The notes under the pieces are model-generated. The model did not search any database, was not told the origin of the DNA, and saw only the letters and a list, made by a program, of their open reading frames with translations. DNA of 64,000 nucleotides from G965216255 sp965216255. GTDB lineage: Bacteria; Bacteroidota; Rhodothermia; Rhodothermales; Bin80. Below, piece by piece: positions 10,241-19,723 of the stretch. Numbering within the stretch: position 1 is the stretch's first letter; every line of letters starts with the position of its first letter. The stretch spans positions 1,674,001 to 1,738,000 of the forward strand of contig OZ244148.1 of assembly GCA_965216255.1 (NCBI GenBank). Reading direction: 5' to 3'. The translations under genes and the position numbers were made by a program.

Positions 10241-11248
10241 ATGAAGGCACTGGTATACACGGCACCCTTTAGCCTCGCGCTGGCGGACATTCCGGAACCT
10301 GTGCCCGGGCCGCTGGATGTCCTGGTACGGGTGAAGGCCGTCGGCATCTGCGGCTCCGATGTCCAGGGCTACACCGGGGAGACGGGCCGACGCATTCCAC
10401 CCCTGGTCATGGGCCATGAAGCCTCCGGCGTGGTAGAGGCCGTCGGCGCGGACGTGGACCAGATCACACCTGGCACCCCCGTCTGTTTCGATTCCACGGT
10501 CTATTGCCAAAGCTGCGGCGCATGTTCCGAAGGCAGCTACCATCGTTGCACAAGCCGCGAAGTCCTGGGCGTTAGCGTACCGGGCATGAAGCGGCAGGGT
10601 GCCATGGCTGAACTGGTGAGTCTTCCGTGGTGGACGCTGCATCCCATGCCCCCATCGCTTTCGTTTACCGATGCCGCACTCTTGGAGCCGGTCTCGATCG
10701 CACTCCATGCCGTACACCGCGCGGCCATGCGCCCGGCTGACACGGTCCTCATCGTGGGTGCGGGAGCCATAGGACTGCTGATCCTGCAAGTCTGTCGGCG
10801 CGCGGCGGCGGGAAAGATCACCATACTTGATCTCAACGAAAGGCGCCTTGATCTGGCAAGGGACCTGGGAGCAGATGCTGCACTGCTGCCGGATCGCTAT
10901 CAGCCGGCAAGGGGCGTCGACGTGGCCTTTGAGGCCGTGGGCCTGGAGGGCACCCTGCAGGCAGCCATAAGGGCCACTCGCATGGGCGGCTGCGTGGTGC
11001 TGGTCGGTAACCTGACCCCGACGGTGGCCATCGACGTGCAGGATATCGTTGCCCGTGAGCTCACCCTAGCAGGCACCTACGCCAGCGGCGGCGAATTTGC
11101 GGATGCGCTGCGCCTGGTTGCCGATGGCCTGATCGATCCGCGCCCCCTGCTCAGCGAAGTGCTGCCTCTGGAAGAGGGACCAGCGGCGTTCCGCCGGCTG
11201 CACGGCGGCCAGGAATTGGACCTCGTCAAGGTGGTACTGGAGCCGTGA
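10241..11248 (+). CDS. Zinc-dependent medium-chain dehydrogenase (sorbitol/threonine dehydrogenase-like)
   Basis: A 335-residue MDR enzyme, start ATG at 10241. The catalytic zinc site is in GICGSDVQGY and GHEASG. The structural zinc lobe has Cys residues in CQSCGACSEGSYHRC. The Rossmann motif is VGAGAIGLLILQ. It is the last gene of the catabolic operon and probably oxidises a sugar, alditol or lactone to feed the dehydratase. Its 3' end overlaps the convergent HAD gene by 23 bp. The frame is open further upstream to 10091, inside the dehydratase gene, but the GCG-rich extension has no conserved residues. Confidence 0.88.
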   Translation: MKALVYTAPFSLALADIPEPVPGPLDVLVRVKAVGICGSDVQGYTGETGRRIPPLVMGHEASGVVEAVGADVDQITPGTPVCFDSTVYCQSCGACSEGSYHRCTSREVLGVSVPGMKRQGAMAELVSLPWWTLHPMPPSLSFTDAALLEPVSIALHAVHRAAMRPADTVLIVGAGAIGLLILQVCRRAAAGKITILDLNERRLDLARDLGADAALLPDRYQPARGVDVAFEAVGLEGTLQAAIRATRMGGCVVLVGNLTPTVAIDVQDIVARELTLAGTYASGGEFADALRLVADGLIDPRPLLSEVLPLEEGPAAFRRLHGGQELDLVKVVLEP

Positions 11249-12134
11249 CCGATGGCCAGGAAAACTGCTCCGGCAGCACCGCACAGAGTTCCTTAACAAG
11301 GGCCTGCTGGTAGGCTCCTCCGAAGGCGCCCGTAAGGAAGCGATCCAGGCCTTCCTCCAGGAACCGCTGCCACGACTCCTCCTCTCTTCCCGGAAGGATG
11401 GGGAAAAACCAAGCCCCGACGGCCCGGGCGGCCTCTAGGTCTCCGAAGGCATCGCCAATCATGAGCATGTGTTCAGGGGCGTACCTGCCGGAGGCGGCTA
11501 ACCTCAGGTGCTCTGCCTTCCTTCCGCACTCTTGGCCGGCGATGGCCTTGACAAACGGACTAATGGCGTGTTCCTGCCACTCGCGCTCCAGGGCCTCCAC
11601 GGGAGTGCCGGAAGAGACGATTAGATCCGCGCCGCTGGAGGCCTCGCGCAGCGTCTCTGCTACACCGGGAAAGGGCTGCACACCGTGCACCATTTCCTCC
11701 ACCGCCCGGTTTATGTCTTCACTCCAGCGCAGTATGCGCCTGAGCTCATCACTGCCCTGCGCCGCGCGGCACAGGGCAGGATTGCCGAGCTCGGCCTCCG
11801 CGAGTATCCATGCGCGCAGCGCTGGCAGTGCATCCACGCGCACGCCCCGGCTCCGCACCGCGTCATGCTCCCGCAGCATATCCAGCACCGATACCAGAGC
11901 CGGAAAGCGGTTGGTGCCTCGCTGCCGGGAATACAGATTGACGAATTCCCACGCCTGCCGCGCATATCTGCTCGCGGCCTGCAGGCTGAAGTGCCGGATC
12001 GTAACGGGGCAGAAGCACTCCTTGTGCTTTACCTCCATGGTATCGAAAACGCAGCCGTCGGAATCAATTGCAATAAAGAATGCGTGGTCCGGCCTGAGAG
12101 CGCGCAGGCGCTGCTTCGCTGGATGGATGAGCAT
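11226..12134 (-). CDS. HAD-superfamily hydrolase/phosphatase
   Basis: A 302-residue HAD-like protein. Motif I is IDSDGCVFDTME, motif II lies in LIVSSGTP, and motif III/IV is MIGDAFGDLEAARAVG. The start chosen is the ATG at 12134 (MLIHPAKQRLR); the frame is open to 12257 but the extra residues are of low quality. Members dephosphorylate small sugar phosphates or phosphoglycolate-like compounds; an alpha-helical cap of about 120 residues separates motifs I and II. It is convergent with the catabolic operon and divergent from the broken Gfo/Idh gene. Specific substrate unknown. Confidence 0.78.
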   Translation of the reverse strand: MLIHPAKQRLRALRPDHAFFIAIDSDGCVFDTMEVKHKECFCPVTIRHFSLQAASRYARQAWEFVNLYSRQRGTNRFPALVSVLDMLREHDAVRSRGVRVDALPALRAWILAEAELGNPALCRAAQGSDELRRILRWSEDINRAVEEMVHGVQPFPGVAETLREASSGADLIVSSGTPVEALEREWQEHAISPFVKAIAGQECGRKAEHLRLAASGRYAPEHMLMIGDAFGDLEAARAVGAWFFPILPGREEESWQRFLEEGLDRFLTGAFGGAYQQALVKELCAVLPEQFSWPSVTAPVPP

Positions 12135-12321
12135 GGCGGTTCTGCCTGTCTTTAAGGGTGCCCCATCAATATCGGTGCGCCGATCGTGTTCCCCACCGCA
12201 GTCACACTCGCCAACCACTGGAGCAGGTAAGGAAAAGCAGCCGCATGCTGCCGGCAAGGCCTTCCATTCAGCGCAGGCGCTTCGTAGCTTGCGCTATCGC
12301 ATCACCTTCCACAGACGTGCC

Positions 12322-13627
12322 ATGCCTTCCTCCCGCAGAAGCTTCCTGAAGCAGTCATCGACGATATTCACGGCAGCCGCGCTCCCACTGACCGTCCGCG
12401 GATTGGCAAGCAGCGTAGCACCCAGCGACCACATTCGGCTGGGTGCCATCGGCATAAACGGCATGGGCTGGAACAACGTGCGCTCATTCCTGGAGATTCC
12501 CGACATAGAGATCAGTGCCCTCTGCGACGTGGACCGGACGGTGCTCGAGCGGCGCGCGGCAGAGCTTGTCGAGATGACGGGCAAGGCGCCCCAAGCTATA
12601 CGGGGATTTTCGGGCGCTGCTGGATGAGGCCGACATCGACGCCGTCATGATCGCCACACCAGACCATTGGCATCCGCTCATTGCCATCGCGGCATGCGAG
12701 GCGGGCAAGGATGTCTATGTTGAGAAGCCGCTCGCCAATTCCATTGAGGAGTGCAATAGCATGGTGGCGGCCGCGGCACACTTCGGCAGGGTAGTGCAGG
12801 TTGGCCAGTGGCAGCGTAGCGGCCCGCACTGGGACGACGCGATCGCCTTCGTGCATTCGGGACAGCTCGGCAAGATCCGCACGGTGAAGGCGTGGGCTTA
12901 CCAGGGGTGGATGAAGAGCGTACCCGTGCGACCGGATGAGGCGCCGCCGCCCGGTGTGGATTATGACCTATGGCTTGGACCCGCACCCTTGCGGCCCTTC
13001 AATCCGAACCGGTTCCACTTCAGTTTCCGGTGGTATTGGGATTATGCAGGGGGCCTCATGACCGATTGGGGAGTCCACCTGATAGATACGGTTCTCTACG
13101 GCATGCAGGCCGTCGCCCCACGGTCCGTACTCTCTGCCGGCGGCGCCTTTGCCTATCCAGGAGGCGGCATGGAGACACCGGATACGCAGCAGGCCATTTT
13201 TGAGTACGGCGATTTTAGCATGCTATGGGAACATGCTGCCGGAATAGATAACGGGCCATATGGACGCGACCACGGTGTAGCCTTCATCGGCAATAGCGGG
13301 ACGCTCGTCGTCGATCGACAAGGATGGCAAGTCATCCCGGAAGGAGAGAAAATGGAGGCCGTCCCCGTTAGGCCTGCGGCCGAGCCGGGGCTCAACCGGC
13401 ATACCCGCAATTTCATTGACTGCATGAAATCCAGGGCCGAGCCAGCATGTCCGCCCAAGACAGCCTGGCTTGCCGCCGTAAACGCCCACCTGGGCAACGT
13501 CGCCTTCAAGACGGGGCGCAAGGTGTACTGGGACCAGGAAACGCTCTCCTTCCCAGGGGACGAGGAATCAAACGCGCTCATCGAGAGCCGCTACCGGGCC
13601 CCGTGGAAGCTGCCCGATTTTGGGTGA
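12322..13627 (+). pseudogene. Tat-exported Gfo/Idh/MocA oxidoreductase with one frameshift
   Basis: The N-terminal part (12322-12627) has a Tat-type signal (SSRRSFLKQSS) and a Rossmann start (IRLGAIGINGMGWNN). The rest (to 13627) continues in another frame with MIATPDHWHPLIAIAACEAGK, EKPLA and a GFO_IDH C-terminal half. The frames meet at a run of four C near 12589-12592: removing one C restores a continuous protein reading KAPKLYGDFRALLDEADID. The gene is therefore either a recent pseudogene or carries a sequencing error. The intact homologue at 17195-18685 shows the expected uninterrupted layout. Such proteins oxidise sugars or cyclitols with NAD(P). Confidence 0.85.
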
Positions 13628-13633
13628 GGGGCC

Positions 13634-14551
13634 CTAGGCTCCGCGCTTCGGAATGAATTGCCGCAGGTAGCGCGCACTCTGGCGCAGCGCCGCCTTGCGG
13701 TCTTCCAGCGACCCTTCGTACGCACGGTCTTCAACTTCCACGCATACGGCGCCGCGGAATCGGACATCGGTCAGCACCGAGAAGAATCTGCTCCAGTCCA
13801 CGTCGCCGAGACCCGGCAGCTTCGGAGTGTGGAATTCGTTGGGCGTCGCCATAATGCCGACGCTGTTGAGCCTGAGCCTGTCCAGCCGCGCGTCTTTCGC
13901 ATGGACATGCACCAGGCGGTCCGCAAATTCGCGGATGGGACCAAGGTAATCCATGTGCTGCCAAATCATGTGTGACGGGTCATAATTAAGCCCAAACGAG
14001 GCGCTCGGAACGTCGGTAAACATGCGTCGCCAGATAGCCGGGGTGTGCGCCAGATTCTTGCCTGCCGGCCATTCGTCCGCCGTGAAGTACATCGGACAGT
14101 TCTCGATCCCGATCCGGATGCCGCGCTCTTCGGCAAATTCGACCATCGGGGCCCACACCTCAAGGAATCGCGGCCAGTTTTGGTCCACGGATTGCTTCCA
14201 GTCCCGGCCCACGAAGGTGTTGACACATCGCAGGGAAAGCTCCCTGGCAGCTTCAATCATATCCCTGATATGGGATATATAGACGCTGGCTTCCTGGCGG
14301 TCCGGACATAGCGGATTCGGATAGTAACCGAGCGCACTAACAGATATGCCCGTATCCCGGGCTAGCGCGGCCACGCGGCCCATCGCCGTGTCCGTGAATT
14401 CCAGGTGTGTTACACCCGCATAGCGGCGACGGGCCTTGCCACGAGGCCAGCACATCAGCTCCACGCAATCGTAGTCGGCAGCGGCAGCGGTCGCAAAAAC
14501 TTCCTCCACCGTCAGGTCAGGCAGTATGGCACTTACAAAGCCGAGTTTCAT
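13634..14551 (-). CDS. TIM-barrel sugar isomerase/epimerase (AP_endonuc_2 family)
   Basis: A 305-residue protein beginning MKLGFVSAILPDLTVEEVF; a GGAGGA ribosome-binding site lies just before the ATG at 14551. Metal-binding acidic and His residues typical of the xylose-isomerase-like TIM barrel appear in RIGIENCP, LNYDPSHMIW, LVHVHAKDA and VEVEDRAYEG. The gene overlaps the end of the upstream shikimate-dehydrogenase-like gene as ATGA, so the pair is translationally coupled. It is cytoplasmic, unlike the Tat-signal isomerase at 18772. Likely role: isomerising a keto sugar or cyclitol handled by the neighbouring oxidoreductases. Confidence 0.87.
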   Translation of the reverse strand: MKLGFVSAILPDLTVEEVFATAAAADYDCVELMCWPRGKARRRYAGVTHLEFTDTAMGRVAALARDTGISVSALGYYPNPLCPDRQEASVYISHIRDMIEAARELSLRCVNTFVGRDWKQSVDQNWPRFLEVWAPMVEFAEERGIRIGIENCPMYFTADEWPAGKNLAHTPAIWRRMFTDVPSASFGLNYDPSHMIWQHMDYLGPIREFADRLVHVHAKDARLDRLRLNSVGIMATPNEFHTPKLPGLGDVDWSRFFSVLTDVRFRGAVCVEVEDRAYEGSLEDRKAALRQSARYLRQFIPKRGA

Positions 14552-15516
14552 GGATCCTCCGTTCTGTTTGTTTGGCCATACGGGTTTGCGCATTCGGCGC
14601 GAGGGCCGCGGACAACGGCGTCCGATACCTCGCAAAATTTCGCGAACCGTTCCTGTCCCACGGGCACGTCGTAAACGTGGCTCATGACGCTAGACCACCC
14701 GTGCATGAAATAGTGCCAGCCGTCCGCGACGGCAAGGTCGCCTTCGGAGGCGCAGCTACGAGCCTGCTCCAGAAATAGGCGCTCGCCCCTATAGTTGAGC
14801 TCCCACGCCGCGCCGCACTCCGGAAACCGCGCCGCGCCGGTAATAGGCGAACCGGGCAGATCCTTGCCCATCCCGGTCGCGTTGATGACCAGGGAATGCG
14901 GCGGAAGCCGTCCGACCAGGCCATCGTTCACGGCGGCTTCGGCATTCAGGATGTACTCGCATTGCATGCCGCTCGAGCAAAGCATGTCAGCCACACGGCG
15001 GCAATGCTGCAGGTTGTCGGCCCGAAAGTCCACAATCTGCATGCGGCGGGGGCGCCAGCGCGCCCGGGTTAACAAATAAAGCAGCAGTGCCGCCGTCGCG
15101 CCGCCGGCACCGAGCGACAGGATTACCGCTTCCGGATGGCGCTGCCAGTAGTCTGCCCCCAGGAAATGCTCCATAGCACGCCCGCTGTTCTCCGGGTCGC
15201 AGGCGTGCCCCCAAAGGAGGCCGCCGCGCCGGTAGAGCGCCGAGACCTCACCCGAGAGCTGCGCCTCGGCCGTCAGCCTTCCGATCAAGTCCCGTGCCGC
15301 GCGCACAATACCCAGCTTGTGCGACGTGATGAGGGCGCCGCGAATCGCCGGATCTTCCACAAGCCCACGCACAGCCGCCCGGTAGCATTTGTCCCCGGCC
15401 CCGATGGGCAAATCTATCCCCTGTAGGGTGGCGCCGGAAACCCCCAACACGCGAGCCCAGTGCGGGAACAGGCGCATGGAAAGGGAACCGGCCGTGCAGA
15501 CCCCAATAAACTGCAT
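14548..15516 (-). CDS. Shikimate/quinate dehydrogenase-like protein
   Basis: A 322-residue AroE-like protein, start ATG at 15516 (MQFIGVCTAGSLSMRLFPHW). The substrate-binding Lys lies in ALITSHKLG and the cofactor loop is SLGAGGATAALLLYLL; ATGMGKDLPGSP and WELNYRG correspond to conserved C-terminal blocks. Spacing and extra length suggest a paralogue of the catabolic or carbohydrate-linked kind, not housekeeping AroE. It is coupled by a 4-bp ATGA overlap to the isomerase gene and lies 45 bp from the divergent sulfatase, so the two likely share a promoter region. Substrate unknown. Confidence 0.8.
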   Translation of the reverse strand: MQFIGVCTAGSLSMRLFPHWARVLGVSGATLQGIDLPIGAGDKCYRAAVRGLVEDPAIRGALITSHKLGIVRAARDLIGRLTAEAQLSGEVSALYRRGGLLWGHACDPENSGRAMEHFLGADYWQRHPEAVILSLGAGGATAALLLYLLTRARWRPRRMQIVDFRADNLQHCRRVADMLCSSGMQCEYILNAEAAVNDGLVGRLPPHSLVINATGMGKDLPGSPITGAARFPECGAAWELNYRGERLFLEQARSCASEGDLAVADGWHYFMHGWSSVMSHVYDVPVGQERFAKFCEVSDAVVRGPRAECANPYGQTNRTEDP

Positions 15517-15561
15517 TACTTTACGGCCTGAATCCACGACTCGCTTCCGTATCGCTACCGC

Positions 15562-17190
15562 ATGCAACGCCTTTCGCTCTTACTCGTGCCCCTTTTCGCG
15601 CTTGGCTGCGCTGCCAACCCGGATCCACGCCCCGCTGGCGCCGCCCAGGAGGCGCGGCCCAATATCCTCTGGCTCGTTGCCGAAGACCTGAGTCCTGCCC
15701 TGGCCTCGTTCGGCGATTCAACGGTTGCGACTCCGCACCTGGCACGCCTCGCACGCGAAGGCATTCGGTTTACCCACACCTTCTCCGTATCGGGTGTGTG
15801 TGCGCCCAGCCGCTTCTCCATCGCCACCGGCACCTACACCACGAGCGGCAACGCGCAGCATATGCGCACGACTTCACGGCCCGCGTACCACGAAGCAATC
15901 GGCGTGGTCCCCTACGAGGCCGTTCCCGCACCCGCTGTGCGCATGATGAGCGAGGTCCTGCGTAGCCACGGCTACTATGCCACGAACAATGCCAAGCGCG
16001 ACTACCAGTTCAAGGCGCCCGTCACGGCCTGGGATGAAGATTCAGATACGGCCCACTGGAGAGGACGACCGGCCGGTGCACCGTTCTTCTCCATATTCAA
16101 TTTTGGCGTCACGCACGAATCCCGCATCTGGGTCAAGGCCGAAGACTCGCTTTGGGTGGCACCGGATTTGGACATTCCGATTCCTGCGTACTTGCCCAAT
16201 ACGGAAGTCGTGCGCACGGACGTGCGCCGGATGTACTCCAATATCCGCGAGCTTGATCATCAGATCGGAGACATCCTCGCCCAGCTGGAGGCCGACGGGC
16301 TGTTGGACGAAACCATCATCTTCTTCTTCTCCGACCACGGTGGCCCCCTGCCTCGCCAGAAGCGCCAGCTTTATGACAGCGGACTGCACGTGCCTCTCAT
16401 CGTGCGTTTTCCGGACGGACGCGGCGCCGGCTCAGAGCGAGAGCAGCTGGTGAGCTTCATCGACTTTGCGCCGACCGTGTTTTCACTTGCAGGCATTGAC
16501 CTGCCGACGTACCTGGAAGGCCAGGCCTTTCTAGGCGCGCAAACGGCACAAGAGCCGCGGCGCTACATTCACGCAGCCGCCGACAGGTTCGATGCCGAGA
16601 CCGACACAAAGCGTGCCGTGCGGGATTACCGCTACAAGTATATACGCAATCTCAGGCCGGAGCGCGGATACTACCTCCCCGTATCCTACCGGGAGCAGAT
16701 GGCAACCATGCAGGAGTTGCTGCGCCTGCGCGATAGCGGCGGCCTGAGTGAGGTGCAGGCCCAGTGGTTCAGGGCTTCAAAGCCCGTGGAAGAGCTCTTC
16801 GATACCGAGGCGGATCCGCACGAGCTCCACAACCTGGCCACGGATCCGGCCTACGCAGAGAAATTGGCTGAACTCGGCCACGAACTTGACGTGTGGATGG
16901 AGGCTACTCGGGACAAGGGCACGATGCCGGAGCCGGACCTGGTAGAGTCCATCTGGCCAGGTCAGGTGCAGCCAGCCACGGCACCGCCTACGGGCGCGGT
17001 GGAGCGTGGCCAGTTGCACCTTGCGTCCGCCACCGACGGGGCCTCCATCGGGTACCAGATTGTCGATTCCGATAGCTCCGGGCGCTGGCACGTGTACACG
17101 GAACCGGTCGAACTTGCCCACGGAGCCCGCGTCAGGGCACTTGCGCACCGCATCGGCTTCGCGCCGAGCAATGTCGTGGAGCTACCGTAA
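15562..17190 (+). CDS. Lipoprotein sulfatase (S1, Cys-type) with C-terminal beta domain
   Basis: A 542-residue sulfatase. The N-terminus has a lipobox (LFALGC, Cys16), placing it on a membrane facing the periplasm or outside. The formylglycine site is CAPSR at residues 80-84 and metal ligands include the ED pair at 41-42 and SDHGGPLPRQKRQ. The last 80 residues form a separate domain like the chitobiase C-terminal/Ig-like fold. It would remove sulfate from a carbohydrate, fitting the surrounding sugar-processing genes. It needs a sulfatase-maturing enzyme, not present here. It ends 4 bp before the convergent Gfo/Idh gene. Confidence 0.92.
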   Translation: MQRLSLLLVPLFALGCAANPDPRPAGAAQEARPNILWLVAEDLSPALASFGDSTVATPHLARLAREGIRFTHTFSVSGVCAPSRFSIATGTYTTSGNAQHMRTTSRPAYHEAIGVVPYEAVPAPAVRMMSEVLRSHGYYATNNAKRDYQFKAPVTAWDEDSDTAHWRGRPAGAPFFSIFNFGVTHESRIWVKAEDSLWVAPDLDIPIPAYLPNTEVVRTDVRRMYSNIRELDHQIGDILAQLEADGLLDETIIFFFSDHGGPLPRQKRQLYDSGLHVPLIVRFPDGRGAGSEREQLVSFIDFAPTVFSLAGIDLPTYLEGQAFLGAQTAQEPRRYIHAAADRFDAETDTKRAVRDYRYKYIRNLRPERGYYLPVSYREQMATMQELLRLRDSGGLSEVQAQWFRASKPVEELFDTEADPHELHNLATDPAYAEKLAELGHELDVWMEATRDKGTMPEPDLVESIWPGQVQPATAPPTGAVERGQLHLASATDGASIGYQIVDSDSSGRWHVYTEPVELAHGARVRALAHRIGFAPSNVVELP

Positions 17191-17194
17191 CCCG

Positions 17195-18685
17195 CTAGAC
17201 CTGCCAGCCCGCCCTGTATTCGCGCTTCCGGTAGCCATTGGCTTCGTCGTCGCCGGCGAATTCCATCTTTTCCGCGTCCCAGGCGAGTGAGCGGCCCGTA
17301 CGCAGCGCGACGGCGGCAAGGCACGTGGCCTCTGCAATGTCATGCGCGCTGGTGAAGCTGCCCCGGCTCTGTTTGCCGTCGCGAATGGCATGCATGTATT
17401 CGTCTACGGCGTCGGTCACCTCTTCGGCAGGCCGCACCGGTGACAGCGACCCCTTGAGGGCTTCCATCCGACTGTCGGGTAGCAGCCGAAACCGGCGTCC
17501 AAGGAAGTCGCCCATGATGGTGCCGTATTCACCGACAATCATCATTCCCTCAGACCCGATCTCCTCTCCGGGCCGGAGCAGCCCCCGTGCCAAGCGCGGC
17601 TTCATGCCTCCGTCATACCAGAATATTTCCATGTTGTCGAACTCGAAGTGTACGGTGCTGGCGGCAGGAAATGCTACCGAGGAGCGCCGCCATTGGCTCT
17701 GGTTGCCAACCATGACAGCCCCCGTGGCGCCGTTCGCCTGAATGCGGCGCACCCGGCCCGGGTCAAGCATGCGGAATATCCTCCAGAGGCTGTAGTTGCC
17801 CATGTCTCCGAAGCAGCCGCTTCCGAAATCGTACCAGCCGCGGAACAGGGCGTGCGTGTAGTCGATGTGATAGGGACGGTCCGGCACGGGACCTAGCCAC
17901 AGGCCCCACTCGAGCCCCTTCGGCACCCGCATGGCTTCCTTCGGATTCTCCATCCAGCCCTGGGGCCAAACTGGACGGTTGCTCCAGTTGTGCACCTCCT
18001 TGATTTTGCCAATGATGCCCACGTGAAGCCACTCATTTAACTGGTGGTATTCAGGGTCATTGTTCCAGGCCATGAGATGCGTCGTGACGCCGGTCTCCCG
18101 GGCCGTGTTCACAACGGCATGCACCTCGTGGAGGGTATTGGCCAGGGACTTGTGGGCAATGACATGCTTGCCCGCACGCATGGCGTCTATGTTCACGCGC
18201 CCATGCAAGTGATCCGGCGTCATATCGATCACCGCATCGATGGACTCGGACTCGGCAAGCATGTCCCGGTAGTCGACATACGTCTCGCAGCCCGTGTAAT
18301 CTGCCTGACCCCGTACCTGGGCATAGTACGCCTCGACCACTTCACGCCCGGCCTCCCTGCCGGCGCGAATTCCGGTCTCGGAGCCCCAACTCGCATTGCC
18401 GATGAATTCGCGTATCCGGTTGCGAACGCCGTGCGGGCTCCAGTCCCGGTAGTCATCCGAGTCCCGGTTAGGATCACAGATGCACGCCAAGTGCAGGTCC
18501 TCTCTTGGAAGCCAGTCGCCCATCAACTGGCGTAGCGCCTGCGTTCCGCAGCCGACAAGCGCCACATTGATTTTGTCGCTTGGCGCCACGAACCCCGGGC
18601 CTCCGAGCACGCGGCGTGGAAGCACGCTGACAGCAGCGGCTGTAGCAAGGAACTGGCGACGATTGATAGTGGAAGTTTCGGTCAT
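17195..18685 (-). CDS. Tat-exported Gfo/Idh/MocA oxidoreductase, intact
   Basis: A 496-residue protein with a twin-arginine signal (INRRQFLATAAAV) and the Rossmann start INVALVGCGTQ. It has DMTPDHLHGRVNIDAM, the HKSLA equivalent of the EKP motif, and a long C-terminal alpha/beta domain ending in KREYRAGWQV. Export through Tat implies a periplasmic enzyme that carries its NAD(P) cofactor folded in. An 86-bp divergent gap separates it from the isomerase at 18772, a likely shared control region. Together with the sulfatase it suggests periplasmic processing of sugars. Confidence 0.92.
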   Translation of the reverse strand: MTETSTINRRQFLATAAAVSVLPRRVLGGPGFVAPSDKINVALVGCGTQALRQLMGDWLPREDLHLACICDPNRDSDDYRDWSPHGVRNRIREFIGNASWGSETGIRAGREAGREVVEAYYAQVRGQADYTGCETYVDYRDMLAESESIDAVIDMTPDHLHGRVNIDAMRAGKHVIAHKSLANTLHEVHAVVNTARETGVTTHLMAWNNDPEYHQLNEWLHVGIIGKIKEVHNWSNRPVWPQGWMENPKEAMRVPKGLEWGLWLGPVPDRPYHIDYTHALFRGWYDFGSGCFGDMGNYSLWRIFRMLDPGRVRRIQANGATGAVMVGNQSQWRRSSVAFPAASTVHFEFDNMEIFWYDGGMKPRLARGLLRPGEEIGSEGMMIVGEYGTIMGDFLGRRFRLLPDSRMEALKGSLSPVRPAEEVTDAVDEYMHAIRDGKQSRGSFTSAHDIAEATCLAAVALRTGRSLAWDAEKMEFAGDDEANGYRKREYRAGWQV

Positions 18686-18771
18686 AGTGCGCCTCCTCGG
18701 TTATTGGCCATAGCATCACAATATAATTGAAGATTCCGGGTATATTCCAGCTCAGTGCATCCGATACCAGT

Positions 18772-19623
18772 ATGAAAACGCTTGACAGACGAGGTTTCTT
18801 GCGCCGAATGGCCATGGGCGCCGCCGTGGCCGCCCCGGCCTTCGCACGAATCCGCACCCCTGCGGCGGACCTTGCCATTGGTTTCCAGACATGGGTTGTG
18901 CGGGAGGCTCTCGCCAAGGACTTCTCCGGAACACTGGCCGAAATGGCCTCGCAAGGTTACCAGACGACGGAGATGTGCTCGCCTGCAGGATACGCCGGCT
19001 TTGGCTTTGGCCCGATTGCAGAAATGAAGACCGCGGACATCAAGGCGGCAGTCCAGGATGCAGGCCTTACCTGCGTCAGCAGCCACTTTACGCCGGCCGA
19101 ATTGCGCGGCAACCTACTTGAACGTATTGCATTCGCCCACGACCTGGGGCTAGTGCAGATGGTGATTTCATCGCCAGGCATCCGCTCGGATGCGCCCCTG
19201 GACCAGTGGAAGCGGGTTTGTGGAGAAATGAACGGTTGGGGCGCCACGATCCAGGAGGAAGGGCTGCAGTTTGTCTATCACAACCATGATTTCGAATTCG
19301 ATGAGGTAGAAGGACGCCTCATTTACGACGTGCTGCTTGACGAATTGGATCCAGAGGTCATCAAGATGCAGTTCCAGGTATGGGTCGTCAGCATCGGGCA
19401 CCACGCGGCAGACTATTTCAGGGCCCACCCGGGGCGCTTTGTTTCCGCACACCTCGCAGACTATTCCGGCCAGGACGAAGAGCAGGTGCCCGTCGGCCAG
19501 GGCGTTGTCGACTGGGCCGATTTCTTTGAGGCAGGCCAAACCGGCGGGCTCCAAAACATGTACGTGGAAATGGCGCCAGAGCTGCTTCCCGAGAGCGCAG
19601 CCTATCTAAAGAGCCTTCGCTAG
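18772..19623 (+). CDS. Tat-exported TIM-barrel sugar isomerase/epimerase
   Basis: A 283-residue protein starting MKTLDRRGFLRRMAMG, a twin-arginine signal. The body is an AP_endonuc_2 TIM barrel with YHNHDFEFDEVEG and SAHLADYSGQDEEQVPVGQGVVDW, which supply the His/Asp/Glu metal ligands. The start was chosen because the upstream 15 codons carry no signal features. The expected metal-binding sequence around the third strand reads MQFQVWVVSIGHHAA, slightly unusual. It is divergent from the Gfo/Idh gene and is probably functionally paired with it. Confidence 0.88.
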   Translation: MKTLDRRGFLRRMAMGAAVAAPAFARIRTPAADLAIGFQTWVVREALAKDFSGTLAEMASQGYQTTEMCSPAGYAGFGFGPIAEMKTADIKAAVQDAGLTCVSSHFTPAELRGNLLERIAFAHDLGLVQMVISSPGIRSDAPLDQWKRVCGEMNGWGATIQEEGLQFVYHNHDFEFDEVEGRLIYDVLLDELDPEVIKMQFQVWVVSIGHHAADYFRAHPGRFVSAHLADYSGQDEEQVPVGQGVVDWADFFEAGQTGGLQNMYVEMAPELLPESAAYLKSLR

Positions 19624-19723
19624 ATGGCCCCAGGCCGGCGGCAGAGCAAGACCTAGCAGGCAGGACGCTACGCCCGGGGCTGACACGCGTATCCTTCCAC
19701 CGCTCATCCCAAATTACAAGTCC

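Noticed and set aside
11398..12321. Upstream extension of the Gfo/Idh reading frame
   Set aside because: It is antisense to the HAD gene; the Tat signal shows that the true start is at 12322.
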